DNA from: Apostichopus parvimensis
Taxonomy: Eukaryota > Echinodermata > Holothuroidea > Aspidochirotida > Stichopodidae
Direction: 5' to 3'
NCBI GenBank assembly: GCA_000934455.1
Contig: KN886447.1
Location: 20,156 to 84,155, forward strand
Length of the DNA stretch: 64,000 bases
A model generated the notes under the pieces. It saw only the letters and a program-made list of their open reading frames with translations, ran no database searches and was not told the DNA's origin. The position numbers and the translations under genes are program-made. Below, piece after piece: positions 48,001 to 55,735 of this stretch. Position 1 is the stretch's first letter. Each line of letters starts with the position of its first letter.

Positions 48001-50482
48001 AGGAGTAACACCTCAGTGTGTCTAACAGATATCTTGAGAAGCTGTCTCGATGTTTACCTTTGTTGCGAGTTCCGAGTTTTCATGCTTATCTGGGTGCCAT
48101 TCTAAAGCTAGTTTCTTGTAAGCAGAACGTATCTCATCAGCGGAGGCACCTGCCAAATGAAGAAAAACAAAATTATGTTTAAAATTGCAACAGTGGTAGA
48201 AGGCTTTGTACAAAGAATTCCAAAAATGGAGCTCTATCTAAAACCTTCAATTGTGAAATTACTGTTTTTATTATCTGACTTTATTATTATTATTATATTA
48301 ATTAAAAAAATATCCAGGGTGAAGTGTCAGAATTCAAGATAAAGTAAAGATTTTATATTTTCAATGTTTTAGGTCTATTTGGAGAGAAAGTAGGAACTAA
48401 GAAGAGGTAAAACTTGGGGGAATATTCACTATTTTACCACATAACAAAAAAAACTTCTAGCACTGGTAAGTAGCCATATCTATATTTGTTCTATAGAGCA
48501 TGAGCTAGCCCTAATCATCAAAGTGATGATATTTAGTAAACTGAGTTGTTCACTTCACCATTTCCTATTAGGCTATCAAGCTTTCAGCAAATTCACTTTC
48601 TAGGGTAAGGGTACAATACTGGTAGTCCCATTTTGCCTTCTTGCTACAACCCACTTTATGTGTTACAGTGAAACTTTCACAAATCATTTCAGGGTTGTAA
48701 CTACCAGTTAGTTNNNNNNNNNNNNNNNNNNNNNNNNNNNNNNNNNNNNNNNNNNNNNNNNNNCACGTGCTTCAGTAAATGTTATTTTGGCGCAACATTC
48801 GTGTGTAAACTACGGTACTATTAGAACATTGAACTGATTTTTTTTAAATCTACATTGCGTAAAAAACTATTCACATATACCTACTGCAAATTTCGTATAG
48901 ATTATTGCTTGCAAAGAGCCAGGATAAATGTTGGATCAGATTTTAAGGATTTGCGCATGTGTAGTTGTAAATTAAGCTCAAACAGGCATGTGCATGCAGT
49001 AGTACAGTGAACTGGAATTTAGCGAGGGATATGCACACTGTAGGTACTTGGGATTTTTGAAGAGTTGTTTGTTGGAATCGCTGCAAGGTCAAAGCACGAA
49101 TCAACTACGGAGTTGGCGAGTAGGGAAGTAGAAGGACGGATGAAGGCGGGGGGACTGGGGGTAAAAATGGGTTGAAACAGCAGGGTGGTCGAAAGGAGGG
49201 GCGCCCCCGGCCGCCCCTGAAAAATAGCGAAGTTAAGGCACTGAGCATTTCTGCCCTATATTGTGTATAACATTCACAAAGTATAGGCTGTGATACTACA
49301 CTAGTATTAGTAACAGTAGGTCATACAATAAACGTAATTGGTTTTCGATTGGGACGCAACCTTTTTTTACGGGACGCAAACTTTTTCGGGGGCTTGCGTC
49401 CCTGGGATGCAAACTTTTTTTCACTAATAACATTACTGGATATGTATATATTTCTTCCTGACTTGATGAGATATTTACTGAAAGAGCAGCTGATACTTTA
49501 CATGAGGACTCTTGTGGAATTGAAATCCCTACTATAGGCTGAACAGTGGGTCCAGAACATGTCACATATTGCTTCAACTGCAAGCTTAATAGCTTGAAAT
49601 TTGAATTGGTTATTTGCGGCATCCAAATTAGTTTAGTTGTGGAGGGATCCCAAGTGTATTAGTGAAATAAAATGAAAGGCAGACAGTTTGATCTCTTGTT
49701 CATATATGGCATAACAAATTATTGCAAAATGTGCTTCAACAATGGAACAAGCCATTGAGATGGGAATTGATATGTTTCTTAGTACTTCCTTTGCATACTA
49801 CAGTTTCAATCTTGGAAACCATTATCCCTATGTTAGGGAAATTAATGTCATAGTTCTACTGTGTAGCCATGTTCAGGGCTATACTGTAATAACAGTATTG
49901 TTTAGGCTTAATCTATACTTGCAGTGTTGCTGTTAGTAATTTAGGGCTCCACATAGCCAATGTGCAGTTTACTATTCCTAATAATGTGAACGTGTTATTG
50001 TTACTGTTATGTTAGATGAACTGTATGTGTGTGTGCAAGTATGACTATGAGCTAAGTTAAGCCTAACTATGCTAACTCAAACATTAGACCGTGTCTGCAG
50101 TAACACTACAGAATATGCTAATAACTTCATAAATAAAACGTCCTGGGTTCTTCTAATCGGCCTAACTTGGTAATCACATTTAATACTATTGTAGCCTACC
50201 GATACCGTCGTGTGTTCTCGTAATGATAGAGATAACGTTAAAGTTAGGCCTAGGCTTGGCCAACGACTGAGTGACCGGTTAGGGGGGAGTTTCAATGCAA
50301 ACTAAAATCACTTCTATTCTAGTCTTTAAGAGATTTGAAATACAATTTTTCTCCATCAGCTGTGTAGCTTTTTAAACGTCTGTGACAAAAAATTTACTCG
50401 GTCTTTTGGGCGTTTGTTCCCCGTGGTACTTACCTTCCTCCAAACCGAGCACTTCGTAAGCTCTCGATATTGACACAGCCAT
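20214..50482 (-). CDS. J-domain / TPR (TTC31-like) / UBA-like / RRM / CCCH zinc-finger protein
   Basis: Exons in coding order: 50434-50482, 48058-48149, 47001-47075, 42511-42559, 41828-41956, 41124-41158, 32771-32986, 31859-32100, 30207-30354, 28960-29005, 28229-28319, 26076-26126, 25725-25815, then (after a gap that may hide an exon) 23730-23911, 22673-22762, 21473-21575, 20906-21183, 20214-20361. All are GT-AG and phases agree. Residues 1-438 precede the gap; about 266 follow. Domains: J domain about 6-62 with HPD at 35-37; basic coiled region 144-185; Ser/Lys-rich linker; LDLNSAFF, resembling the LDLSSTF motif I recall from vertebrate TTC31; TPRs 362-438; UBA-like DMGFTKVQ...ALLSG; RRM with LWIGNL and KFCAFINF; polyQ; CCCH finger. 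From family knowledge a J domain stimulates Hsp70 and RRM/CCCH bind RNA, so I infer an RNA-linked co-chaperone. Exons 6 (35 bp) and 4 are the least certain. TTC31 homology rests on the middle part only. Confidence 0.85.
20906..21183 (-). CDS. Exon 17: RRM follow-on and polyglutamine
   Basis: Starts [20 protein letters not shown], an ordered-looking extension after the RRM, then Pro/Gln-rich sequence with a run of about 18 glutamines only lightly interrupted, then [20 protein letters not shown]. The CAG/CAA mixture is expected to limit repeat expansion. It ends with two bases (GG) that combine with the last exon. Confidence 0.88.
21473..22762 (-). CDS. RRM exon pair (22673-22762 and 21473-21575)
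   Basis: The first exon gives [20 protein letters not shown] and [10 protein letters not shown], containing RNP2 (LWIGNL); the second gives [19 protein letters not shown], containing RNP1 (KFCAFINF), then [14 protein letters not shown]. Together they form one complete RRM of about 70 residues. The intron splits the Lys codon between beta-2 elements. RNP1 has Cys where Gly is usual (K-G/C-FAF). Confidence 0.92.
23730..23911 (-). CDS. UBA-like exon
   Basis: Encodes [20 protein letters not shown] then DAAEALLSG, followed by an acidic tail ([17 protein letters not shown]). The MGF loop, the three short helices and the final ALL-G match the UBA fold, which often binds ubiquitin. It is short and was recognised by eye, so 'UBA-like' is the proper level. 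Acceptor CTTGCAG and donor GTAAGT are clear; the exon ends in phase 2. Confidence 0.85.
24004..24130 (-). pseudogene. Decayed partial copy of the UBA-like exon
   Basis: The + strand at 24004-24065 matches 23857-23920 closely (TTGAACTGAGC-AAATT...AAAACAG-TAT-TCA-CTT...TGTAGAAACCCAT against TTGGACTGAGCC...GTGAAACCCAT). The likeness fades into the flanking intron, which is also similar (ATCAATC-rich). On the gene's strand it starts ATGGGTTTC like the real exon but shifts frame after MGF and lacks the CTTGCAG acceptor. It looks like a local tandem duplication of the 5' half of the exon that was never fixed. Confidence 0.7.
24303..24807. other. Assembly gap of 505 N
   Basis: A run of N in the intron between the last visible TPR exon and the UBA-like exon. 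It abuts the 24.9-25.25 kb minisatellite, which may be why assembly failed. It may hide the exon for the second helix of TPR 3. Any open frame crossing it is meaningless. Confidence 0.99.
24913..25250. repeat. About 32-bp minisatellite next to the gap
   Basis: About ten copies of a unit with core ATCCTACAACCAGGCTGCTG followed by a run of 4-9 G and a short spacer (ATGCAGC, CGTAGC, CCTAGC). The array may continue into the gap. Confidence 0.9.
25725..25815 (-). CDS. Exon 13: second and third TPR
   Basis: Encodes [20 protein letters not shown] then [19 protein letters not shown] matches the clamp segment in Hop-type TPRs, where Lys and Arg hold the EEVD carboxylate. It ends in phase 0 after the first helix of the third TPR; the matching second helix is not visible before the UBA-like exon and may lie in the 24303-24807 gap. 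Confidence 0.93.
26076..26126 (-). CDS. Exon 12: 51-bp TPR exon
   Basis: This short exon encodes [16 protein letters not shown] and joins exon 11 (split AG|A codon for Arg) to exon 13 (split AA|G codon for Lys). It fits exactly the gap between NDHR and [11 protein letters not shown] that a TPR requires. The polypyrimidine tract and the GTAAGT donor on the minus strand are good. Confidence 0.9.
27690..28090. repeat. Self-complementary TGTACA/CTGTAC array
   Basis: About 400 bp of intron 11 made almost only of CATCTGTACTGTA, CATCTGTACAGTA and TAGAGATGTACAGTA units. Each unit is near palindromic (CTGTACAG, TGTACA, GTACATGTAC), so both strands stay open (MYCTS-, YICTV-type frames) and the block could fold into cruciforms. 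The long open frames on both strands are by-products. Confidence 0.92.
28229..28319 (-). CDS. Exon 11: first TPR helix pair
   Basis: Encodes [19 protein letters not shown] and [11 protein letters not shown], a textbook TPR (G8, Y11, A20 and P32-like positions). The phase-1 entry joins exon 10 (28960-29005, [15 protein letters not shown]). The Asn of RGN sits where carboxylate-clamp TPRs carry their first Asn. Confidence 0.93.
29320..30030. repeat. GGAT-based array with higher-order structure
   Basis: About 700 bp of GATGGATGAATGGATAGATG-type tetranucleotide repeat in intron 9 (29006-30206). Marker variants such as ATTGGTGAATAGATG, GATAGACGAATGGACAG and TAGTTAGATGGATGAATTG recur in the same order two to three times, so the array has a higher-order unit of roughly 130-170 bp. 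The minus strand is open as a 211-residue HPSIHPSI-type frame with no biological content. Confidence 0.9.
32628..32721. repeat. Perfect 32-bp inverted repeat
   Basis: Left arm 32628-32659 (starts CTTACCTGTCTCC) is the exact reverse complement of right arm 32690-32721 (ends GGAGACAGGTAAG), with a 30-base spacer built from GTGTAGTGCGTTAGTG pieces. It lies in intron 7, between exons 32771-32986 and 31859-32100. Each strand carries GGAGACAG followed by GTAAG, a good splice-donor sequence. Confidence 0.95.
32771..32986 (-). CDS. Exon 7: basic coiled-coil exon
   Basis: 72 codons in phase 0. It starts [18 protein letters not shown] and continues as an almost uninterrupted Lys/Arg/Glu helix, then turns to Ser/Asp-rich sequence ending IQSKDSSK. 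The layout (Glu-rich helix running into KKRKQRKR) resembles the lysine-rich stretch before the TPRs in vertebrate TTC31 as I recall it. It could act as a nuclear localisation or RNA-contacting segment; that is inference. Confidence 0.88.
35363..35404 (+). ncRNA. Hammerhead-like ribozyme motif, copy 1
   Basis: Order on the + strand: helix I strand GCCT, core TGAAGA, helix II GATCC-TGCTA-GGATT, core GAAA, then CGTC, then AGGC closing helix I. This is the type I hammerhead layout with a minimal helix III (AC/GT). The same layout recurs at 46.7 kb and 51.1 kb. One extra A stands between core and helix II in all copies, and this copy departs from the core consensus at its first base. Such motifs are known from the terminal repeats of Penelope-like retroelements; activity is not shown. 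Confidence 0.45.
37276..38556 (-). mobile_element. LINE (CR1/L2-like) 3' part with inverted 5' segment
   Basis: On the minus strand 38325-37723 encodes the end of a reverse transcriptase [74 protein letters not shown] and a final [10 protein letters not shown] segment, ending AANTD-stop. A 3' UTR follows (TTTATATAGCGCC, AAAGCGCTTTACAGC) and ends in an (ATT)n tail at about 37278-37293. Immediately beyond, 38326-38556 runs the other way (+) and encodes earlier RT parts: [17 protein letters not shown], an FADDT-type active site and [12 protein letters not shown]. So the 5' part of the same element is inverted, as twin priming produces. The element is dead and 5'-truncated. Confidence 0.88.
37319..37740. 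repeat. About 210-bp tandem duplication in the LINE 3' region
   Basis: Copy A 37319-37531 and copy B 37532-37740 both run from CAATTAA-AAATTGCTCTAA through GATTGTATAGAAAAATATATG to ACATTAATCTGTGT. Copy B covers the last RT codons plus the 3' UTR; copy A repeats the same span nearer the tail, with modest divergence. Confidence 0.88.
38948..39230. repeat. 145-bp tandem duplication
   Basis: Two adjacent copies (38948-39092 and 39093 to about 39230) share TAATACTG--AAAACCAAAATT, AGACATGCAAA and ATTGCTCAAGTAGGAAACC, with small indels. No coding content is seen. Confidence 0.85.
40637..40970. repeat. 22-bp tandem array
   Basis: About fifteen imperfect copies of GGAATAATTTAAGGGTATACA, with some copies altered (TTAACGGG, TTACAGGAAT, TTAAGAGGTTTAC). 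It lies about 150 bases on the 3' side of exon 6 in gene orientation. Confidence 0.9.
46429..46605 (+). mobile_element. SINE with U2 snRNA-derived head
   Basis: The first 40 bases (TTTCAGCCTTTTGGCTAAGA then TCATGTGTAGTATCTGTTC) match the 5' end of U2 snRNA, whose standard sequence reads CTTCTCGGCCTTTTGGCTAA, GATCAAGTGTAGTATCTGTT. After that the sequence leaves U2: a CCCTTTCGAGGGG hairpin, GATGATCACAC, CTCGATGCAAGGGGACTGGG, GTTGAGAGTGGATCAG and a tail ending CTTAAAAAGT. Perfect 12-bp direct repeats AATCTATTCACT (46417-46428 and 46606-46617) flank it. A second copy without target duplication is at 58150-58300. The U2 part contains the internal start of a snRNA, not a full gene. Confidence 0.85.
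46690..46736 (+). ncRNA. Hammerhead-like motif, copy 2 (decayed)
   Basis: TTAGCCTCTGAAGGAGATCC then AGCTCGGATC, followed after a short altered stretch by CTTCAGGCC. Helix I (GCCT/AGGC) and helix II (GATCC/GGATC) still pair, while the catalytic core is degraded. It is the sister of the copy at 35363-35404 and lies 72 bases beyond the SINE target duplication, so the SINE landed in the same decayed retroelement end. Confidence 0.4.
48058..48149 (-). CDS. Exon 2: J-domain core with HPD
   Basis: With exon 1 (50434-50482, [17 protein letters not shown]) and exon 3 (47001-47075, [20 protein letters not shown]...) this exon completes a canonical J domain. It encodes [23 protein letters not shown] at residues 35-37 is the tripeptide that contacts Hsp70. 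The exon ends in phase 0 after ATK. Exon 3 ends in an acidic stretch. Confidence 0.95.
48714..48763. other. Assembly gap of 50 N
   Basis: A round 50-base N run in intron 1 of the minus-strand gene, probably a gap of unknown size. No exon is expected there because exons 1 and 2 join in phase. Confidence 0.99.
49346..49414. repeat. GGGACGCAAACTTTTT short repeats
   Basis: Three imperfect copies of GGGACGCAAACTTTTT, with GCTTGCGTCCC between the second and third in inverted orientation. It could form a small hairpin. Intron 1 otherwise shows nothing recognised. Confidence 0.6.
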
Positions 50483-51081
50483 ACAGCAGACAATCTATGC
50501 TTTTCTCTGAATGCGCAGAACGTTCCTATGTTACTGCAGAGTGTGATAGTAGTAACCTTGCGCTCGTAGTAAACCGGTGGTAGTATTGCTTCAGCAATGT
50601 GCTTGTAAGCCAAGTAAAAACTTCTGAATAATCCAAAAACGTTACAGCTTTCAACGTCCCGTGATGTGTGAAGGTGAAGTTCAGTATGCCGAAGAAGTGA
50701 ACCTTGTATGCACGTAAGAATTCAAGTTTAAGTGTAACTTACTCAATCGCGAATAAGGAATTAACTGAGTCTATGACATGTGTATATACTGTAGTCAAAC
50801 TGACTAATGCAACACGGCGCCCTTGTAATATATCTGCAATATTAACAAAAAGTTAATGAGTTCATACACACAAAAGGAAAGTTGCAATCGCGTGTAGTTT
50901 GAGATAGACATACGTTTGCACATTGGACTATGACGTACGTCGAAGTACAAACATCTCAATTGTCAACGTTTTCCCCTGCAAATATATAAATATATATATA
51001 TTATTACTAGAGACAACCAGAAAAATAAGATATGACCCATAATTGACAAATAAGGATTAAAGTTTTAGAAAATATATTGGA

Positions 51082-51117
51082 ATTTTCGGTCCCCCTGGGA
51101 CCTTCTTCAGCAATACT
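51082..51117 (-). ncRNA. Hammerhead-like motif, copy 3
   Basis: On the minus strand: helix I strand TATTG, core CTGAAGA, one A, helix II GGTCCC-AGG-GGGACC, core GAAA, ATTC, then CAATA closing helix I. Core bases fit the CUGANGA / GAAA hammerhead signature. Both helices have other sequences than copy 1 yet pair fully. The putative cleavage site is after the C of ATTC. The orientation is opposite to the Penelope-like endonuclease relic 250 bases away. Confidence 0.5.
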
Positions 51118-51364
51118 TGACAGTCGAAAGAAAAGTACAAAATGTAACACAATGAAAGTATGACGCTAGATAAGTGTAAAGTTGCATTGATGGAATTATC
51201 ACCAAATAAACCATGACTATACAGGAAGCGGATTTAGGAGCAAAGAACGGATTACATATGTTTGTAGAACTAATAGTTGTTTAGGGGTCCCAAGTCTTTG
51301 TTGATGTTGGTGTGAGACTCAAAAAGAAAGATTTAATCGATTTACTCAGTTTCCACCTTTGCGA

Positions 51365-52110
51365 TTTCCGTTGCGGTAAACCTCGATTCCAAATATGCCC
51401 CTTATTACCCCAGGCACCGAGGTCAAAATCCCCAATGTTGACTATAGTCTAAGACCCAGGGGCGTAGCGAGCGGGGAGGTGTGGGGGGGGGGTGTCACAC
51501 CCCCCAATAATTTGGTCGCTGTCGGCAAATTTTGGGTCTGTCGGCAAATTTTGGGTCTTTCGGCAAAAGGAGAAAAGGTGAAGAGAGCGGAAGGGGAAGA
51601 AAGAAGGAAAGCTGAATAGAGAAAAGGAGAACGGGAGCTTCTTCCGTGCCAAATTTGAATTAAATATGCACCAGATTGCATCTAAGGACGTTTCAAAACT
51701 AAAAAGAGGGGGACACCCCTCCCCTTAGACCCCTCCCCCATTTCAGTCACCACTTCCAGATCCGTCGGCAAATCAAGTTCTCCACACCCCCCCCCCCAAC
51801 AAAAACCCCTTCGCTACGCCCCTACTAAGACCCCCTTCCCTCTCTTGTGATTCTATCAATGTTATTCACATTTTCTATTCTGTACTTTGCAAAGATGGCA
51901 ATAATGTAGGTGAAACAGGCTCCCGGTTCCGCGCTTACGTTTTAATAATCACAAAAAGTCTTTTAGTGATAATTTTGCAGGATTCCCCGTTTCCGAACAT
52001 TGCAATCTTCATAGATCATTCTCTCAAAAACCTAAAATGTATTTTAATTGCTTCGAACTTCAAACTCTTTTCCGTTTGATTGAAACATGAAAGAGCCCTT
52101 CTGTTGAAGC
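51365..52110 (+). mobile_element. Penelope-like element relic (GIY-YIG endonuclease part)
   Basis: Short segments on the + strand read CGKPRFQIC, IPNVDYSLRP and CDSINVIHIF, and then VGETGSRFRA, a characteristic block of the GIY-YIG endonuclease that ends Penelope-like retroelement proteins. Further fragments (FAGFPVSEHCNL) lie in another frame. The copy is broken, is only a fragment, and is split by the hAT-like element at 51457-51824. No reverse transcriptase part was found here. Confidence 0.7.
51457..51824. mobile_element. hAT-like short element A inside the Penelope-like relic
   Basis: Terminal inverted repeats CAGGGGCGTAGCGA and TCGCTACGCCCCT, 8-bp target duplication CTAAGACC at 51449-51456 and 51825-51832. 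Length 368 bp, no transposase; the inside is G- and C-rich at its ends and repeats GTCGGCAAATTTTGGGTC. The 8-bp duplication and CAGGGG-type end are hAT features. Confidence 0.88.
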
Positions 52111-52440
52111 CATATTAGAATGTATAATTACAACTTGAGAGTCGAGTTGTTGCCAATTATAAAGAAGAGTGTTTCCCTTTCACAACTGGATGATGTAAAT
52201 GTTGGTGTGAGAGTACAAATGCAGAAAAACGAAGTAAGTTGCAAACAGCTGGATAACAGTTCATTTCTCAATTATTTACACCACCCTTTTGAATATCCCA
52301 TCGTATTCCCTTCATAACATACTCCTTTAAATGGTGCATTGTGTTTATTCAACTAGGGGGGTAAGGAATATATTTATTGGGGGAAATAATATAACACTGC
52401 CATATGGGAAGTTTTCTACAAGTAAAATGACTTAAAATTT

Positions 52441-53021
52441 TTAAAGGATTGGTTCAGGTGTTTGACATGTCTATTTTGTATGAAAGAGCACAAAAAGACA
52501 AAAAGAACAGTGAAGAAACTACCATGATAGCAGGCTCTGTTAAGGAGATATGACACTTTGAAGATAAAAAATTTCTTTGAAAACGACTGGTGTAGAAAGA
52601 CTTACTGTGAGGGTGTGACGTCACATCCTCACTTCCTTAACATTTGTGAATATATTTCTTTCAAAATTATTTACATTTTTTAACACATTTGAAAATAATA
52701 TAATCAAAAATTCTTCAGATGTTTAATCTCAAATACTTCCTTTGACAAATATGAAATCTCCTGACATATTTTTTGGTTGAAAGTCATAAAATCTCACAAA
52801 TATTTAGAGAAAAAAAAACAAAGACTTTTCAGGAATGTGAGGATGTGACATCACAGCTAGTCAGATTTCAGCAGTTTCTACACAATCTGATAAAACTTTA
52901 CACTTGAAATATCTCTTTAACCGAAAAAGATATTCGAACAGTTTTTTTTCACCCTTGTGTTTCTTTTATTGTCCTCTTTCATATAACATAAAAATGTATG
53001 ACAACTGAACCAATCCTTTAA
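52441..53021. mobile_element. 581-bp TTAA-flanked foldback MITE
   Basis: Ends TTAAAGGATTGGTTCAG and CTGAACCAATCCTTTAA are perfect inverted repeats; the likeness continues inward for about 200 bp (ATGAAAGAGCACAA / TATGAAAGAGGACAA, GTGACGTCACATCCTCAC / GTGATGTCACATCCTCAC, all compared on the same sense). TTAA at both ends is likely the target duplication. No transposase is present, so it depended on another element. Confidence 0.88.
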
Positions 53022-54515
53022 CGATAATGCAATTACAGATGTGAGTAAATATTGAAATAACATTCAAATACTGGAATTGTGGTGCGTAATGTACATGTAG
53101 GATACATTTTGTCAGAAAGTGTGAAAGTAACTTTGTGGTTTGCTCCCTCAAAGAGGGGGAGATCAGTGTGTATATTTGAGAGAAGCTTACGATTTAGACT
53201 TTTAGGGAAGATTTTATGATAGTTGAGACAGATGAAATACACATCAGATGAAATAAACATACAAGGATCCTTTATGTTCAAACCGGGCTCGTTTGAAACA
53301 CCGAAGGGGAGATTCTACGTACATACCAGTTTCGTGCACAAGTGTAGGTAGGGGAGGAGACATGGCGCAATGTAAGATTTTTTAAGACCAATGGAGAAGA
53401 ATTGTACCCCCCCTCCCCCCACCCTACCCCTTCAACATTTACACAAAACTTCAAAATTCTTTATAAGCATAACATTCCTTTTACACCGATATATGGACCT
53501 AATTTATAGTCAAATTATGACTCAGAATGAACCAGTTGTCATATAAATGTTGATTTATTCTGCAGTACTATAGGACCCGTAGTAATATGCGAGACAGTCA
53601 CAATGAGAACAAAGACTAACTATAGAGAGCGCCATCATTTTAACAGCGTCAAACAATTATTGATACTGTTCACTGGGAAATATGTGATTTGTTACAGTGG
53701 TCAAGGCGGTCGATACGAATCATTTATACCTTTCGAAGGAATGTAGGGATTCATAACAATATCGTGATCACACGGTTACATTCTTGATGTAAGAATAAAG
53801 GGGATTATCAAATTGTTTGGTGCCCAGGCTCTTATGATCTTAGGTGACTCCCTATACACAAAAGGGTAAAGTCAATATAGTCAACGTATTAAGTCTAGAT
53901 GTTTGAGTCAAATATCATCAAAATAGCGAATTCCTTAGTTTTAATGACAAATAATACAGCGGCGTTCGCAAAGGGGACCCATTGGGCTGTACTTTCACGG
54001 CCGTTGTCGGTCGGGGGAAAATATCGGCCTATGTGTTATGATTGGTATAGTTTTGAGTCTAACCATATCAGTGCACAATGTCTATTCTAAACGTTTATGT
54101 AAAGATAAATGGACCCTAAACAAGTGAACATGTTTTTCTTATTTTTTTATCGAGTAAACAATAAGCTTATCGTCCTCACCTGATTAGCAGCTGAAACTTT
54201 ATACTGTATGTATGCGGATATATGCGGGCAGCTACACTGTGTACTACTCAGCTATTTGCCTAACGTAATTCCTTCATTCTCACTGCATCTGTCCTTTATA
54301 CACAACCAATTTTAGAAGATACAACACAGTTTGTGTCGACACTGAAATAAGCAAGCGGCGGAAACCACAACTGACGAAATCCATTATAACTTTTACACCC
54401 CAAGGCAATTGCTTATTTACAATTGTCAACGTTTACCAGGGCTAAGCTGTCATAACCCCACCCCTCATAAGGCCTCATCATGAGGGGCTTGATAAAGCTC
54501 GGGCTAGTAGGCCTA

Positions 54516-54604
54516 CCGTTCCCACGAAGAAAAAGAGTGGAGCAATTTGCCCTCCCCTCGATAGATCGATCACGGGTGAAGCAAGCCCGCGTTCGTGGGA
54601 ACGG
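54516..54604. repeat. 13-bp inverted repeat
   Basis: CCGTTCCCACGAA (54516-54528) faces TTCGTGGGAACGG (54592-54604), with GGCCTA outside both arms. The GC content is higher than in the surroundings. It may be a tiny MITE or a hairpin; no target duplication was found. Confidence 0.6.
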
Positions 54605-55469
54605 CCTATAATTAGTCTTTCTCACCTTCGCCTCCTTTGCAATTGGATAGTTAAAGTTGTAATCTAATCTGCTAGCTCGTGGCTCACGGGTGGTTGCTAT
54701 AACCAGAACAGGGTGATGACTCGGAAGTTAACATACGTAATGTCACAGCCTAGCTGTCCTAGCCACGGTCAATGTGGGACGGGCAATATAGGGTGCATAC
54801 ATAGCACGCTGCTAAGAGCCAAGTTGGCCGAATTTAATTGGTTAAATGTTGGAGCGGAATAGAGGGCCAAATGTGTATAAATGAATATATTTATTTCAGG
54901 GACGAAATTCGCATCACTTGGGGTTGCACATTTTGTATCACTCACTTTACGATACCTTTTTAACGGGCCACTATTAGACTGTAGCACGCTAAAACAACTC
55001 ACCTACAAACCATAGCTATGCATGACATGTGCGGGAAAGAAGAAACCTCCCACCCCCTGTCCACTGGGAATTTCAGAATATGTAAAATTGAAATAAGTTT
55101 TTAAGTCACAGTTTATGGCATTTTTGGTAACAACTTTATGATTGTAACCTACTTCCAAGGTGAACAAGGACCCTTCCCACTCTGCTGAAATCTGTGTGTA
55201 ATCTTATCTGGTTTTGTGTTGCAGTGTAATGAGAATAATTCACATAAAGTGTGTTTAGGCGAGCTATGGTCAGCTGATATATACGCTTTATTTGAAATCA
55301 TGTTCCACCAGGAACGTACATGTAAAGTCACGTGCAGTGCTTAATACAGTGCAATTTCAATGACAGATCCAGCGTTTTTTTGGCAGAAAAGGGAGGGCAG
55401 CAGATAAGTATTGGTAGATAGAGGAACAACGGTGCATCAGAAAGAAAGCATCGTCGTGGTAAGAAAGTT

Positions 55470-55735
55470 CACGCGCGTATGGAAAGCCGTTATTAACATT
55501 TAATAAGGAATTTCAGATATCTCGAAATAATTTCAGATATCTCGAATTCAATTCAGATATCTGAAATAGAATTCAGATATCTCGAATTTAATTTCAGATA
55601 TCTGAAATAGAATTCAGATATCTCGAATTCAATTTCAGATATCTGAAATAGAATTTTATATATCTAAAATAAGAAACAATATAAGATATCTAAAATTCCC
55701 GATTAAATGTTAAAATGGCTTTCCATGCGCGCGTG
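55470..55735. mobile_element. Palindrome-rich foldback element
   Basis: Inverted ends CACGCGCGTATGGAAAGCC and (read from the other side) CACGCGCGCATGGAAAGCC continue as TTAACATTTAAT-GGAATTT on both sides for about 50 bp. Between them lie about eight units of 22-23 bp centred on the palindrome CAGATATCTG, alternating TCAGATATCTCGAATT and TCAGATATCTGAAATA. No coding content and no clear target duplication. Confidence 0.8.

Noticed and set aside
49200-49225. Possible fourth GCGCCCCCGGCCG hAT-like end
   Set aside because: No matching inverted end or target duplication within 500 bases.
53899-54090. 63-residue frame MFESNIIKIA...
   Set aside because: No recognisable domain, no neighbours in frame; cannot be supported as a gene.
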